DNA of 64,000 nt from Chryseobacterium glaciei (GCF_001648155.1 NZ_CP015199.1:3419001-3483000), one strand, 5' to 3'. Shown: positions 1 to 9,046, counted from the first letter of the stretch. Notes: generated by a model not told the origin, from the sequence alone. Numbers and translations are program-made.

Positions 1-703
1 AAAGAAAGATGTGATCATTATCGATAGAAGTCACCCCAACGTTATTGAAATCCATTGTTGGCTGGAATAAATTTTTGACAGCTTCTCTCACAAAAACAGA
101 ACCTCTTCCGGGTTGCTGTACTCTGATAGATTTTATTTCGGTCATGCCTTCAGGCAGTTCGTTGCCGATTCCCCATGGTTTTACTTTATCGATGGTAAGA
201 ATTTTTCCGTTAGCATCTTTTACCTTTTTACGGTAACTCGCGTTGGATGGATAAACGTCAATAATAACTTTACTCCTCTGGTTAGCCGGAATTTTTGGAT
301 CGGTGTTGTCTGTGAAAATAAGAGATTTTCCGTTTTTAGATTTGGTAGGAGTGTAAGGCGGTAACCGATCGATGTAAGCGATACGGTCTTTATTCACCAT
401 ACCTTCTTTATTTAGAGAATCATACCTTACGAAAGGTTTTTCGGTGTCGTCTTTGTCTGGATATTTTATCCAAATCCATTCTGTTTCTCCGGGAGCGGGT
501 TTTACATATACAAAAACATCTCCTCGGCGCATACGGATTTTATCCACAATTTTTCGGTAATTATCCTTAGCAACACGTACCATGGCATAGCCTTCTTCAG
601 CTTTTACAACTCCAAAAGGAACTTTATTTTGCCCTTTCATTAAGCTTAAAGAAAAAACACTGAAAATTGATAAATAAAAAACTTTTTTTGCGGAAATCAT
701 CAT
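1..703 (-). CDS. Secreted protein of unknown function (3' end cut by window edge)
   Basis: An open frame starts at the tandem ATGs 703/700 and runs off the left edge with no stop, giving at least 234 residues. The N-terminus has lysines, then a hydrophobic stretch (residues 7-22) ending near a Gly-Gln, which is a plausible Sec signal peptide. The mature part is rich in Lys, Tyr and Pro, with short beta-like segments such as YAMVRVAKDNY and VFVYVKP. I do not recognise the family. It probably acts in the periplasm or outside the cell. Nothing upstream suggests an operon, because the neighbour at 820-1305 is on the same strand and lies upstream with a 116-nt gap. Whether the protein has a further C-terminal domain cannot be seen here. 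Confidence 0.75.
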   Translation of the reverse strand, partial: MMISAKKVFYLSIFSVFSLSLMKGQNKVPFGVVKAEEGYAMVRVAKDNYRKIVDKIRMRRGDVFVYVKPAPGETEWIWIKYPDKDDTEKPFVRYDSLNKEGMVNKDRIAYIDRLPPYTPTKSKNGKSLIFTDNTDPKIPANQRSKVIIDVYPSNASYRKKVKDANGKILTIDKVKPWGIGNELPEGMTEIKSIRVQQPGRGSVFVREAVKNLFQPTMDFNNVGVTSIDNDHIFL

Positions 704-819
704 GAAAAATTTTTGACTCTTCAAATATATAAATTAAATGCTTTTTCTGAACATAATTATATATTGTATTAATGATAAAAAGAAAGAGAATGCATATAAA
801 CATTCTCTTTTTATGGTAA

Positions 820-1305
820 TTAATCGTTTCTAAGTTTCGCTTTTACGCCATTATTCTTAATAATCGTTCTCAGCATTACAATTTCTTGTTTTGTAAAATC
901 CTTTTTAGGAATCATATTCATTGTTTGCAAACTATGATAAATAAGAAACCAATCTTTTAATTCTTTTACTCTGGAAACAGTGTTCCAATGAAAATCGTTT
1001 TCAAATGTTTCTCCTTCGGTTTTAATTTTATCTTCAACGAAAGTGTAAGAAATATTTTCCTGTATTTTTTTGTCTGAATAATAAGCTTTTTTAATGCTAA
1101 AATAACCTCTAATAGTCATGAAAACCCATAAAACAAGCAACCAGATGGAAGCATTTTTAAAAATATCCTGCTCATCGCCATCCAGAAAACCTTTAAATAT
1201 AAAAAGTAAAACAGCTATAATTGGAAAACCAAAAAATCTTATTAAAGAACTTTTTAAATAAAAAACCCAAAAATCTTTGAAAGTAATTTGTGTCTTTACA
1301 GTCAT
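820..1305 (-). CDS. YcxB-like membrane protein
   Basis: This 161-residue protein has two hydrophobic segments (about residues 22-40 and 52-68) and then a soluble C-terminal half. Together with the phrase NDFHWNTVSRVKELKDWFLIY and the late IPKKDF, this layout matches the YcxB/YcxB-like C-terminal family, which is small, membrane-bound and of unknown role. The start is ATG 1305. Its start lies 10 nt past the mutS2 stop at 1316, and both genes are on the minus strand, so they are probably cotranscribed with mutS2 first. The family assignment comes from recognised pattern, not a search. Confidence 0.7.
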   Translation of the reverse strand: MTVKTQITFKDFWVFYLKSSLIRFFGFPIIAVLLFIFKGFLDGDEQDIFKNASIWLLVLWVFMTIRGYFSIKKAYYSDKKIQENISYTFVEDKIKTEGETFENDFHWNTVSRVKELKDWFLIYHSLQTMNMIPKKDFTKQEIVMLRTIIKNNGVKAKLRND

Positions 1306-1315
1306 ATATTAATCA

Positions 1316-3463
1316 TTAAATCCTCTCTAATTCCTCAGCACTAATCGTCGTTTTGAAAGTCCCATAATTCACAATCACTTTGTTTCTGGAGATTTTTTCA
1401 ATCGTCCCGACGCTTGTACTTCCTGTGATACGAACACGTTGCCCGATTTTCATCCAAACAGCGCGGTCAGTTTGACGTTTTTCCTCTATTTTTTCGTTGG
1501 TTTCCGTTATTTTTTCAATGACATCTTCTTTTTTCAGCTGTTGCGTGATTTTTCTTTTTACAACTTGAAGTCTTTTCGTTTCATCTTTATCAGCACCGAT
1601 TTTCCTGAATTTTTCCTGTTCTAAAATTTTCACAAAATCTTTCACAACATCTTTTCGGGATCTTCCTTTTATGTAGCCGTCGATAAAGGTTTCAATCTTA
1701 TTTCCAAACTGAAGTTTACGATGTTCATCTTCATACAGCTTTTGGAAATTGAATAGTTTTTGTTGAAGCTGTTCATTCAATTTTTGGAGATTATCGCGCT
1801 TGTCTTCAACGGATTCTTTTCTTTCGGCAAGATCAGTTTTCAGTTTTTCAACTTCGAATTTTTCCTGCTGAAGTTTTACAATCGTTTTATCAAGATTTAC
1901 AATATCATGTTCCACTTTTTTCTTCGCAGAATGAATGATAAATCTAGGAATTTTATTCTTTTCAGCAACCTCAAACGTAAATGAACTACCAGCTTGTCCG
2001 ACCTCCAGTTTATACATTGGTTCCAAGGTTTCTTCATCAAAAAGCATTGCTGCATTTTCCGCATGAGAAAGCTCTTCAACAACCAATTTAATGTTCGTAT
2101 AATGTGTTGTAATGATCGCAAAACTCTTTTTGTCATAGAAAAATTCTAAGAAACTTTCTGCCAAAGCCCCACCTAATTCAGGATCTGAACCTGTTCCGAA
2201 TTCATCAATCAGTAAAAGCGTATTGGCATCAGCTTCACGGATAATTCCTCCCATTTTTTTCAATCTTGATGAATAGGTAGAAAGGTGGTTTTCAATAGAT
2301 TGATTATCACCAATATCGGTCATGATTTTATCAAAGAAAAACATTTCGGACCTGGGATGAACAGGAACTAAAATTCCGCTCTGAATCATCAATTGAAGCA
2401 ATCCTACCGTTTTCAGCGTGATCGATTTTCCTCCCGCATTTGGTCCCGAAATACAGATGATTCTGTTTTGATCCGTTAACGATAATGTCTGAGAAAAAAT
2501 TGTTTTATTCTCTGCTTTATTTCTTAACCAAAGCAAAGGATGGAAAGCTTCTCTTAGCTTTAACGTTTTATGACGATTGATTTTTGGTAAAACTCCGTTA
2601 ATTAATTCTGCAAACTTAGACTTGGCTCTTGTAAGATCAAGGTCAAAAATATAAGCCTGATATCTCCAAAGCTGAGGTTGGAATACTGCTAATTCCGCTG
2701 TAAGTTGTCTTAAAATTTTATCAATTTCCTTTTTCTCTTCTTCCTGATTTTCGCGAAGTTTGAAGTAATGTTTGACAACACTGTCAGGCTGAATATACGT
2801 AATGGAACCTGTTTTTGAAAGTCCCAAAACTCTTCCTGGAACCCTTTTCTTGTAAGCAGATTTTACCGCTAAAACCCTTATGTCTTCAATATTACTCTCT
2901 CGAATATCATCCAGAAAATCACTTTGAGCGTAATTGAACAATACACGGTTGAAATTTTCCTGAATTGCTTTTTTCGCATGTTGAATTTCCGCTCTCAATG
3001 TTTTTAAAATCGGAGAAGCTTCACTTTTTACTTCATCAAAACGGTTGAAAACTTTATCAACCTTATCAATGATTTCTTTCTTAAATTCCAATACAGAAGC
3101 GTCTTCCATCAAAGTTGAAAACGTTTCAGGCATGGTTGGAAAAAACTTTTGAAGTCTTCCTATTTGTTCGGTAATCGTTTTTATTTTGATGAAAGCCTTG
3201 TTTTCGAGACGGTAATTCTCGATCAGCATAAGTTGTAATTCGCTTTCAATATCTTCGTATTCATCAAACGGAATCGCATTTGAACTTTCAAAACTCGATA
3301 AATATTCGGAAGTTTTTTTCAGTGAAAGTCCTGCCTCGTCAATTTCCATGGGACGAAGTTGAAGAATTTTGTCTCTCGTTTTCGGAGAATACGCAAATGG
3401 AGAAATTTCCACGAGCAATTGCGGAAACTCTAATTCGTTTAAATCTTCTTTATTTATATACAC
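1316..3463 (-). CDS. mutS2: MutS2-family DNA-binding ATPase lacking a Smr domain
   Basis: This 715-residue protein is a MutS2-type ATPase. The clamp and core region covers roughly residues 1-290. The Walker A motif GPNAGGKS is at about 340-347, followed by Walker B LLLIDEFGTGSDP and the signature STYSSRLKKM. A long coiled-coil stretch follows (about 520-640), then a small KOW-like beta domain at the C-terminus (VGTIEKISRNKVIVNYG). Typical MutS2 proteins are about 780 residues and end in a Smr nuclease domain; here the chain stops after the KOW-like part. The family works in recombination suppression or ribosome-collision rescue, and without Smr a nuclease role is doubtful. The start is GTG 3463, because no ATG lies nearby and a -7 box sits 4 nt upstream. 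Confidence 0.9.
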   Translation of the reverse strand: MYINKEDLNELEFPQLLVEISPFAYSPKTRDKILQLRPMEIDEAGLSLKKTSEYLSSFESSNAIPFDEYEDIESELQLMLIENYRLENKAFIKIKTITEQIGRLQKFFPTMPETFSTLMEDASVLEFKKEIIDKVDKVFNRFDEVKSEASPILKTLRAEIQHAKKAIQENFNRVLFNYAQSDFLDDIRESNIEDIRVLAVKSAYKKRVPGRVLGLSKTGSITYIQPDSVVKHYFKLRENQEEEKKEIDKILRQLTAELAVFQPQLWRYQAYIFDLDLTRAKSKFAELINGVLPKINRHKTLKLREAFHPLLWLRNKAENKTIFSQTLSLTDQNRIICISGPNAGGKSITLKTVGLLQLMIQSGILVPVHPRSEMFFFDKIMTDIGDNQSIENHLSTYSSRLKKMGGIIREADANTLLLIDEFGTGSDPELGGALAESFLEFFYDKKSFAIITTHYTNIKLVVEELSHAENAAMLFDEETLEPMYKLEVGQAGSSFTFEVAEKNKIPRFIIHSAKKKVEHDIVNLDKTIVKLQQEKFEVEKLKTDLAERKESVEDKRDNLQKLNEQLQQKLFNFQKLYEDEHRKLQFGNKIETFIDGYIKGRSRKDVVKDFVKILEQEKFRKIGADKDETKRLQVVKRKITQQLKKEDVIEKITETNEKIEEKRQTDRAVWMKIGQRVRITGSTSVGTIEKISRNKVIVNYGTFKTTISAEELERI

Positions 3464-3467
3464 AGTG

Positions 3468-3475
3468 CAAATTTA
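3468..3475 (-). promoter_or_regulatory. -7 box (TAAATTTG) of mutS2, leaderless spacing
   Basis: TAAATTTG matches the Bacteroidota -7 consensus TAnnTTTG. It ends 4 nt before the GTG start codon, so transcription should begin at or next to the start codon. This supports both the GTG choice and a leaderless mRNA. Confidence 0.6.
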
Positions 3476-3535
3476 GTGAGAAAATGTGAATCTTAATTTG
3501 AAAATGAACTAATTTAAAAAATACGCTTCTTCTTA

Positions 3536-3699
3536 TTTAACCACAAAAGTTGCAAAAGATTAACACATTAGTTATCTTAAATTTATCATTAAACTATAAA
3601 TAAGAACACATAAGTTTTAAAAATCTTTGATTTTTTTACTTTTACGAACTTTTAATTAACTTATTTTCAATAAAATCTTTTGTGACTTTTGTGGTTAAA
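3536..3699. repeat. MITE-like element with 26-bp inverted ends
   Basis: The left end at 3536-3561 reads TTTAACCACAAAAGTTGCAA and continues AAGATT. The right end at 3674-3699 is its reverse complement with two mismatches. The 112-bp interior is very AT-rich and codes for nothing visible. It lies between the divergent mutS2 and acetyltransferase genes. A half-copy resembling the right end (ATTTGTGGTTAAA) lies near 17176-17190. It resembles a miniature inverted-repeat element; no transposase is nearby. Confidence 0.6.
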
Positions 3700-3717
3700 A
3701 TTTATTAGTTTAATTAT

Positions 3718-3725
3718 TAAATTTG
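3718..3725 (+). promoter_or_regulatory. -7 box (TAAATTTG) of the GNAT gene, leaderless spacing
   Basis: TAAATTTG matches TAnnTTTG and stops exactly 4 nt before the ATG at 3730, so a leaderless transcript is predicted. Confidence 0.6.
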
Positions 3726-3729
3726 GGAT

Positions 3730-4239
3730 ATGAAACTAGAAACTGAAAGACTGCAATTAAAAGAAATCAACGAAAGCTATGTTGAGGATATTCTGAAAAT
3801 TCGAAGTAACGAAATAATCAATCAATTCGTTCAGAGAAATTCTCCGAAAAATAATTATGATGCGCTGCAATTTATTTTAACCATTAAAGAAAGAACCCGA
3901 AATAATGAAACGTTTTATTGGGGAATTTCTTTAAAAGATCAACCGAATCTTATTGGAACGATTTGCCTTTGGAAATTTTCCGATGACAGAAAACAGGCAG
4001 AAGTTGGATATGAATTGTTACCCGACTATCACAGAAAAGGAATCATGTCAGAAGCGTTGACTGCTGTTGTAAATTTTGGATTTAATACTTTAAATTTGCA
4101 GGAAATTGTCGCAATGACCAATAAGTTCAATGAAAACTCGAAAGGTATTCTTTTAAAACATCAATTTATTTTAGAAGAGGAAAGAAAAGATGAAGGTTTT
4201 CCTGATAATTTGGTTTTTAGTTTAAAGAAAAACGTATAA
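3730..4239 (+). CDS. GNAT-family N-acetyltransferase (RimJ/RimL type)
   Basis: The protein is 169 residues, normal for a RimJ/RimL-like GNAT. It opens with the typical LETERLQLKEI strand. The acetyl-CoA-binding region is the segment VGYELLPDYHRKGIMSEAL (about residues 90-110), where the usual R/Q-x-x-G-x-G/A loop appears as HRKGIM. The ending EEERKDEGF is also usual for the group. It would transfer an acetyl group from acetyl-CoA to an amine, but the substrate cannot be told from sequence. It is probably monocistronic, with its own promoter directly upstream. Confidence 0.85.
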   Translation: MKLETERLQLKEINESYVEDILKIRSNEIINQFVQRNSPKNNYDALQFILTIKERTRNNETFYWGISLKDQPNLIGTICLWKFSDDRKQAEVGYELLPDYHRKGIMSEALTAVVNFGFNTLNLQEIVAMTNKFNENSKGILLKHQFILEEERKDEGFPDNLVFSLKKNV

Positions 4240-4276
4240 TTTTGTTATTCCATAAAGAGAATTTACTACTACAAAA

Positions 4277-4579
4277 ATGGCAAAAATAATAATCAATCGT
4301 TCATCAGAATATTCAAACAAATTAAGATCAATAGGAATTTATTTGGATGATAAAAAAATAGGAGATATTGCAGACGGTGAATCTAAAGAATTTGAAGTTG
4401 AGAAAGGAGGACATACATTAAGAGCTAAGATTGATTGGTGTCGTTCAAATCCTATTAATTTAAAAATAAACTCTGAAGAAATTGTAAGATTTAATTTAAG
4501 CGGAAGAAATCCATTTTTGGCATTATTTTATATCACATTTGGAAAAGATCAATATTTAGAATTGTTGCCAATAAATTAA
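4277..4579 (+). CDS. Small protein of unknown function with PEGA-like beta fold
   Basis: This 100-residue protein has no signal peptide. The pattern GIYLDDKKIGDIADGESKEF, then a GGHTLRAKIDW strand, looks like the alternating short strands of PEGA or bacterial Ig-like small domains. A hydrophobic stretch near residues 78-88 (FLALFYITF) could be a buried strand or a short membrane contact. It lies 37 nt after the acetyltransferase and 30 nt before ung, so the three may be cotranscribed. No function is assigned. Confidence 0.65.
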   Translation: MAKIIINRSSEYSNKLRSIGIYLDDKKIGDIADGESKEFEVEKGGHTLRAKIDWCRSNPINLKINSEEIVRFNLSGRNPFLALFYITFGKDQYLELLPIN

Positions 4580-4609
4580 ACATTTTTTCAAATTATTAAA
4601 TCAAAACCT

Positions 4610-5251
4610 ATGACCTGGACAGAAATTTTAGCCCCAATAAAAAGCACTCCATATTTTACAACTCTTTGGGAGAAAGTAAAACAGGAATACGCAACAACAA
4701 AAGTTTTCCCACCAAAAAATCAGATTTTCCGAGCGTTGGAAATTACGCCTTTTGATGATATTGAAGTCGTAATTATCGGACAAGATCCTTATCATAATGA
4801 TTTTCAGGCAAATGGATTATGTTTTTCTGTTTCTGAACAGGTTACTGCACCGCCATCGCTGAAAAATATTTTCATTGAACTGAAAGACGATTTAGGAATT
4901 GTGAGAACTTCAAAAGAATTAGACGACTGGGGAAAACAAGGCGTCTTAATGCTGAATGCAACTCTAACCGTCCGTGCCCACACTCCGAATTCTCACAAGG
5001 ATTTAGGATGGGAAACGTTCACGAATTATATCATTAAAGAAATTTCAGATAAAAAAGAAAATGTAGTTTTCGTATTGTGGGGCGCTTTTGCACAAAAAAA
5101 AGCCGAATTCATTGATCCGGCTAAGCATTTTATCATTAAATCAGCGCACCCGTCACCGTTTTCTGTGTACAGAGGATTTTTCGGAAGCAAGCCTTTTTCA
5201 AAAATTAATGAATATTTGGTTTCGAAAGGGAAGAAGCCTATTTCGTGGTAG
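4610..5251 (+). CDS. ung: Uracil-DNA glycosylase, family 1
   Basis: This 213-residue protein is a typical Ung that removes uracil from DNA in base-excision repair. It shows the water-activating motif GQDPYH (residues 57-62, catalytic Asp59), the uracil-binding strand GLCFSV, the DNA-backbone PPSLKNI motif, LMLNATLTV, and the minor-groove intercalation loop HPSPFS (His180). The stop overlaps the convergent lipoprotein gene by 14 bp. Cytoplasmic. Confidence 0.97.
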   Translation: MTWTEILAPIKSTPYFTTLWEKVKQEYATTKVFPPKNQIFRALEITPFDDIEVVIIGQDPYHNDFQANGLCFSVSEQVTAPPSLKNIFIELKDDLGIVRTSKELDDWGKQGVLMLNATLTVRAHTPNSHKDLGWETFTNYIIKEISDKKENVVFVLWGAFAQKKAEFIDPAKHFIIKSAHPSPFSVYRGFFGSKPFSKINEYLVSKGKKPISW

Positions 5252-5738
5252 AATTTTCGCCACCTTTTTTGATAACAATTCCGATTCTATATTTTCCGGC
5301 CAGTCCTTTGACCCCGTCTTTTGATGTTGGGTAAGGATTTACTTCTTTCAATGAAATGGTATTTCCATTGAAGTCTGTGGATTGATGATAATTTCGTCCT
5401 GCATTTTCTGTGGTGGCGATATTTACGGTCATTGGTCTTGTTGCAATTCCCATCACTTCAATCTGTGCCACCGCAACTCCTGCCCACATACAATTGACGC
5501 CCTCAGGACAACGGCTGTCTTCGGAAATACCTTTGAATGTGACATTCATTTCATATTCTTTAAGGAATTTATTTTCTCCCTCATTGAAATAAATGATGTT
5601 TTCATCCTTATTCATTGATTTTACGTCTTTTATTTCGCCTGTCACCGTATTTTTTGTTGAGGTTTTCGGCTCCTTTTGGGCATTGCAGTTGGCTAATGTC
5701 AATAATCCTAAGCCAAATATGATGGTTTTATGTAGCAT
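5238..5738 (-). CDS. Lipoprotein of unknown function
   Basis: This 166-residue protein has an SPII signal: a short charged start, a hydrophobic core and the lipobox LANC at about residues 16-19, so it is probably anchored in a membrane facing the periplasm. The mature part contains the motif DSRCPEGVNCMWAGVAVAQI, typical of a small family of bacterial secreted proteins with a two-cysteine loop and beta-strands around it. Function unknown. Its 3' end overlaps ung by 14 bp in convergent orientation. It starts 12 nt after the DUF456 gene stop on the same strand, which suggests an operon. Confidence 0.75.
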   Translation of the reverse strand: MLHKTIIFGLGLLTLANCNAQKEPKTSTKNTVTGEIKDVKSMNKDENIIYFNEGENKFLKEYEMNVTFKGISEDSRCPEGVNCMWAGVAVAQIEVMGIATRPMTVNIATTENAGRNYHQSTDFNGNTISLKEVNPYPTSKDGVKGLAGKYRIGIVIKKGGENSTTK

Positions 5739-5749
5739 GATTTTTTGTT

Positions 5750-6241
5750 TTAAATGATATTAAGCATATTCAATACTACTACCAAAAACATTGCCACACC
5801 TACAACCAAACTAAATCCTGTTCCATAAATAAATCCTATAAAAGCTCCTTTTGTAGACTTTAAAGCCTTATTCATATCCTTGCTGTCATGAAGTAATTCT
5901 CCGATGAAAACTCCGGCAAACATTCCGATCAGGAAACCTAGTGGAATTGGTAAAAACATTCCGACAATAGTTCCTATTATTGAGCCGATGCTTCCCCAGC
6001 GCGTACCTCCATATTTTTGATTGGTTTTGGCTGGAATTACATAACTTAAAACTACAGAAACTGCCGTCAGAATTCCAAAAGCCCAAATGTAGATCATGGA
6101 TAGATCAGCATCTGTTCCATATTTGTAGATCAGTAAACCACAAAGACTTAATAATAATCCAGGTAAAACAGGAAGAAAAGTTCCTAACATTCCGAGGAAT
6201 AATAAAACAAGACAGAGAATATTAATTAATGTTGTATCCAT
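5750..6241 (-). CDS. DUF456 family membrane protein
   Basis: This 163-residue, strongly hydrophobic protein has about four to five membrane segments. It carries the glycine-rich repeats typical of DUF456 (GMLGTFLPVLPGLLLSLCG near the start, RWGSIGSIIGTIVGMFLPIP in the middle, FAGVFIGELL). Its role is unknown; it sits in the inner membrane. It lies upstream of the lipoprotein at 5238-5738 with 11 nt between them. Confidence 0.85.
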   Translation of the reverse strand: MDTTLINILCLVLLFLGMLGTFLPVLPGLLLSLCGLLIYKYGTDADLSMIYIWAFGILTAVSVVLSYVIPAKTNQKYGGTRWGSIGSIIGTIVGMFLPIPLGFLIGMFAGVFIGELLHDSKDMNKALKSTKGAFIGFIYGTGFSLVVGVAMFLVVVLNMLNII

Positions 6242-6316
6242 TTTTAAAAATTATAGATGCAAGATAAAAAAAAGTGGCCTTAAAAAAGCCACCTTTCAAT
6301 ATAAGTCAAAAATTTA

Positions 6317-7504
6317 CTATAAGTTTAAAATTACATATTGTAGAATTACGCCTGCGTTTCCAATGTTTCCTGAAGCATGATTATGGAAAGTAGTGTAATA
6401 AATATATCCACTTGTTGAAGATCCTGAGCAAGGCCCCACCGTTGCTCCTAATGCAACAAGATAAGGAACTAACGCCTGAGGAACTGAAAGACTGATCTGG
6501 ATATTTCCCGGTAGTGTAATACAAACCGTTACAAATGTTGAATTTGGAGCGTTTCCTATCGGAGTAGTTGGTACACCTGTAGCAGTAAAATGATTGGTTC
6601 TGATCATTAAAGCATCATTTGATGAAGTTTCTTTAACTAAAACTTCCCAATATGCTGGATCATAGTTAGTTATTTTTTGCCATGCACCTAAATCATAGTT
6701 GATGCTAAGTGTATTGAATCCCAACGCTGTTGTAAGTCCGGCATTATTCACCGTAGCACCTACCATCCCTACGTTTCCGATGTTTTTAGAACATAATTTT
6801 GTATCGGGAACAAATCCTCCTGCAAGCGAACAGTTATTGGTGTTGGTAGTTCCGCCCACCAAGTAGGCAACGTCCCAATCTGAAGCATAGATACTTCCTC
6901 CATTAGCAACAAAAGTGGCTAAATTAGTATCAATTACAGTGTAAAGTCCAGGATTTGAAGAGTAGTTATTTCTGGATCCACAGTTAAGAAATATGATGTC
7001 ATACTGTGCAACAGTAGTCAGGTTGGCAAGATCGTTATTAGTGATTTCGGTGGCGGTATAGCCTAGAGTCTGAATAATATCTTCAATTTTGTCATACGTT
7101 CCTTTTACGTAAGCAATTTTTGCAACCTGATTCAGTTTGGTTTGACTGGCATCAAGATTTAAAGTTTCATTATCTTTTACAGTTGCAGAAATCTCCGTAC
7201 GGAAATTACTACCGTTACCTGTCTGGATATGAATAGTTTGGTTTCCAGCCGGAGCTACCAACGTGAAGTTACCGTCTGCGTCCGAAGTTGTGTAATAGAT
7301 TTTATACTTGTCATCAAAAGTAAAAACTGAAGCCCCGCCAATAGGTTTTGTTCCGTTTTGTGACATCACTTTTCCGGTAAGTTTTCCTGTTTTTACAACC
7401 GTAGGATCAACGTTTTCGGAAACTATCGGAGAATCGTCTCCTCCTGCACAACTGGTGAAAAGTGTGAATACACACAACAAAATAAATAAGTAGTGTTTTC
7501 TCAT
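6317..7504 (-). CDS. Lipoprotein with carboxypeptidase-regulatory-like and GATase1-like domains
   Basis: This 395-residue protein begins with an SPII signal and lipobox (FTSC, Cys at about residue 19). Residues about 40-120 form a carboxypeptidase regulatory-like beta sandwich (GKLTGKVMSQNG, PIGGASVFTFDD, DADGNFTLVAPAG). Residues about 130-250 look like a class I glutamine-amidotransferase-like Rossmann domain (KIAYVKGTYDKIEDIIQTLG, YDIIFLNCG, FVANGGSIYASDWD). A C-terminal strand carries YYTTFHNHASGN, common in ThuA-like secreted proteins. Probably surface-exposed or periplasmic; whether it is an enzyme is unclear, since the usual Cys-His-Glu triad is not obvious. Confidence 0.75.
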   Translation of the reverse strand: MRKHYLFILLCVFTLFTSCAGGDDSPIVSENVDPTVVKTGKLTGKVMSQNGTKPIGGASVFTFDDKYKIYYTTSDADGNFTLVAPAGNQTIHIQTGNGSNFRTEISATVKDNETLNLDASQTKLNQVAKIAYVKGTYDKIEDIIQTLGYTATEITNNDLANLTTVAQYDIIFLNCGSRNNYSSNPGLYTVIDTNLATFVANGGSIYASDWDVAYLVGGTTNTNNCSLAGGFVPDTKLCSKNIGNVGMVGATVNNAGLTTALGFNTLSINYDLGAWQKITNYDPAYWEVLVKETSSNDALMIRTNHFTATGVPTTPIGNAPNSTFVTVCITLPGNIQISLSVPQALVPYLVALGATVGPCSGSSTSGYIYYTTFHNHASGNIGNAGVILQYVILNL

Positions 7505-7764
7505 ATCTGATTGATTTTGATTTGTTTAGTTTTAACCAAATTTAATAAATAATTAAATATAAAATCATAAAATGTGGTAAATTTTTAATATTATTTATTT
7601 TTAATGATGGTTTTTAGTGGATTTTCTATTTATTAATCAAAGTTTAAGAGGATTTAATAATTTTTAAAATAACAATTGATAATTTTTATTAAATATTAAA
7701 AAAGAAATCGTTTTGGGATGAAAATTGATAGAAAGGTTTTGATTAAAATCACCCTTAAATTTCC

Positions 7765-7772
7765 TAAATTTG
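7765..7772 (+). promoter_or_regulatory. -7 box (TAAATTTG) of the MscS gene
   Basis: The TAAATTTG box lies 6 nt before the ATG at 7779. A TTTG at 7738-7741 could be the -33 element, although the spacing of 23 nt is at the long end. Confidence 0.5.
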
Positions 7773-7778
7773 CTGTAA

Positions 7779-9044
7779 ATGAAAGACGAAATACAAGATA
7801 CCAAGAATTTTATTCAGGAGCTGAGTGAAGTGCTTTATAACTATATAACAGGAATAGCGCCATCCGGGATGGAATTTATTCTTCATATTGTTATAAAGAT
7901 CGGTTTGCTTATCGGAATATTTTTAATCATTGATTTCATTTTAAAGTTTATTATTAATAGCGGTTCACGGTTTTTTCATAATCAGGAAAAATATCCTATT
8001 CTGAATTCTATTAAAGCATCTAAAGTCACTAACTCTCTCGCTCATTTTATTGCTTTGACGATTGTGGGAGGAATACAGAATTTTATCTTTACCGGTCATT
8101 TGCCAAGCACCACATTTTTTATTGTAAGAATGGTAAATCTTGGTTTGGTTTTGATCGTTGCGGGAATGCTTTACCGATCATTAACTGCTTTCCGAAATTA
8201 CTTCGTTATCAAGCAGGACTTCTACAACATCATGGCTTTGAATGCCATTTCCGAAACCGTTAAAATTCTGGGAATTTTCATTTTTTCAATTGTTGGAATC
8301 TGTGTTATATTTGGAATAAAAGGGAGCACAATTGTAGGAAGTTTAGGAGCAATTACGGCAGTTTTGGTATTGGTTTTTCGTGATACGATTTTGGGATTTG
8401 TCACTGGGATTCACGTGGCGACATCAAAAACCTTGAAAGTAGGAGACTGGGTCAGTATTCCCAAGTACAGTATCGAGGGAAATATCGCTGATATAAGCCT
8501 TTTGACGACAAAAATCAATAATTTTGATAAAACGGTTTCTACAATTCCAACCTATGATTTGTTGACGACTGAGATTAAGAATCTTCAGGTAATGTCTGAA
8601 TCAAACACAAGGAGAATTAAAAAATCAATCTATTTTAATATCAATTCTTTTAAGTTTTTAAATGACGAAGAGATTGAGCGTTTAAAAGATATTAACTTAA
8701 TTTCCGATTATCTGGAATCGAAGATTATTGAATTAAAAAAAGAAAAAGAAAGTCTGGAACATAAAGATAAAATCATTAATGGAAGACAGCTTACCAATAT
8801 CGGGGTTTTCAGATATTATGCGCAAAGATATATCGAAAACGATCCGGACATTGATCAGGAGGGAGCGATGATGGTTCGTCAGTTGGATATCACTCCGCAA
8901 GGTTTGCCATTGGAAATTTACTGTTTTGCAAATGATTCAAAATGGGAGCATTTCGAGCAAATCCAAGCTGATATTTTTGACCATTTACTGGTTGCTTCCA
9001 AAGAATTTGATTTGCAGGTAATGCAGGTGAGCATTAAAGTATAA
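7779..9044 (+). CDS. Mechanosensitive channel, MscS family (YbdG-like)
   Basis: This 421-residue protein has five hydrophobic segments in the first 200 residues, ending in the pore-lining helix and the MscS core LGAITAVLVLVFRDTILGFV and then VGDWVSIP (beta domain). The size and the long soluble C-terminus fit the YbdG/MscM subgroup. That subgroup sits in the inner membrane and opens weakly under osmotic downshock. It is monocistronic, with its own -7 box. Confidence 0.92.
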   Translation: MKDEIQDTKNFIQELSEVLYNYITGIAPSGMEFILHIVIKIGLLIGIFLIIDFILKFIINSGSRFFHNQEKYPILNSIKASKVTNSLAHFIALTIVGGIQNFIFTGHLPSTTFFIVRMVNLGLVLIVAGMLYRSLTAFRNYFVIKQDFYNIMALNAISETVKILGIFIFSIVGICVIFGIKGSTIVGSLGAITAVLVLVFRDTILGFVTGIHVATSKTLKVGDWVSIPKYSIEGNIADISLLTTKINNFDKTVSTIPTYDLLTTEIKNLQVMSESNTRRIKKSIYFNINSFKFLNDEEIERLKDINLISDYLESKIIELKKEKESLEHKDKIINGRQLTNIGVFRYYAQRYIENDPDIDQEGAMMVRQLDITPQGLPLEIYCFANDSKWEHFEQIQADIFDHLLVASKEFDLQVMQVSIKV

Positions 9045-9046
9045 AA

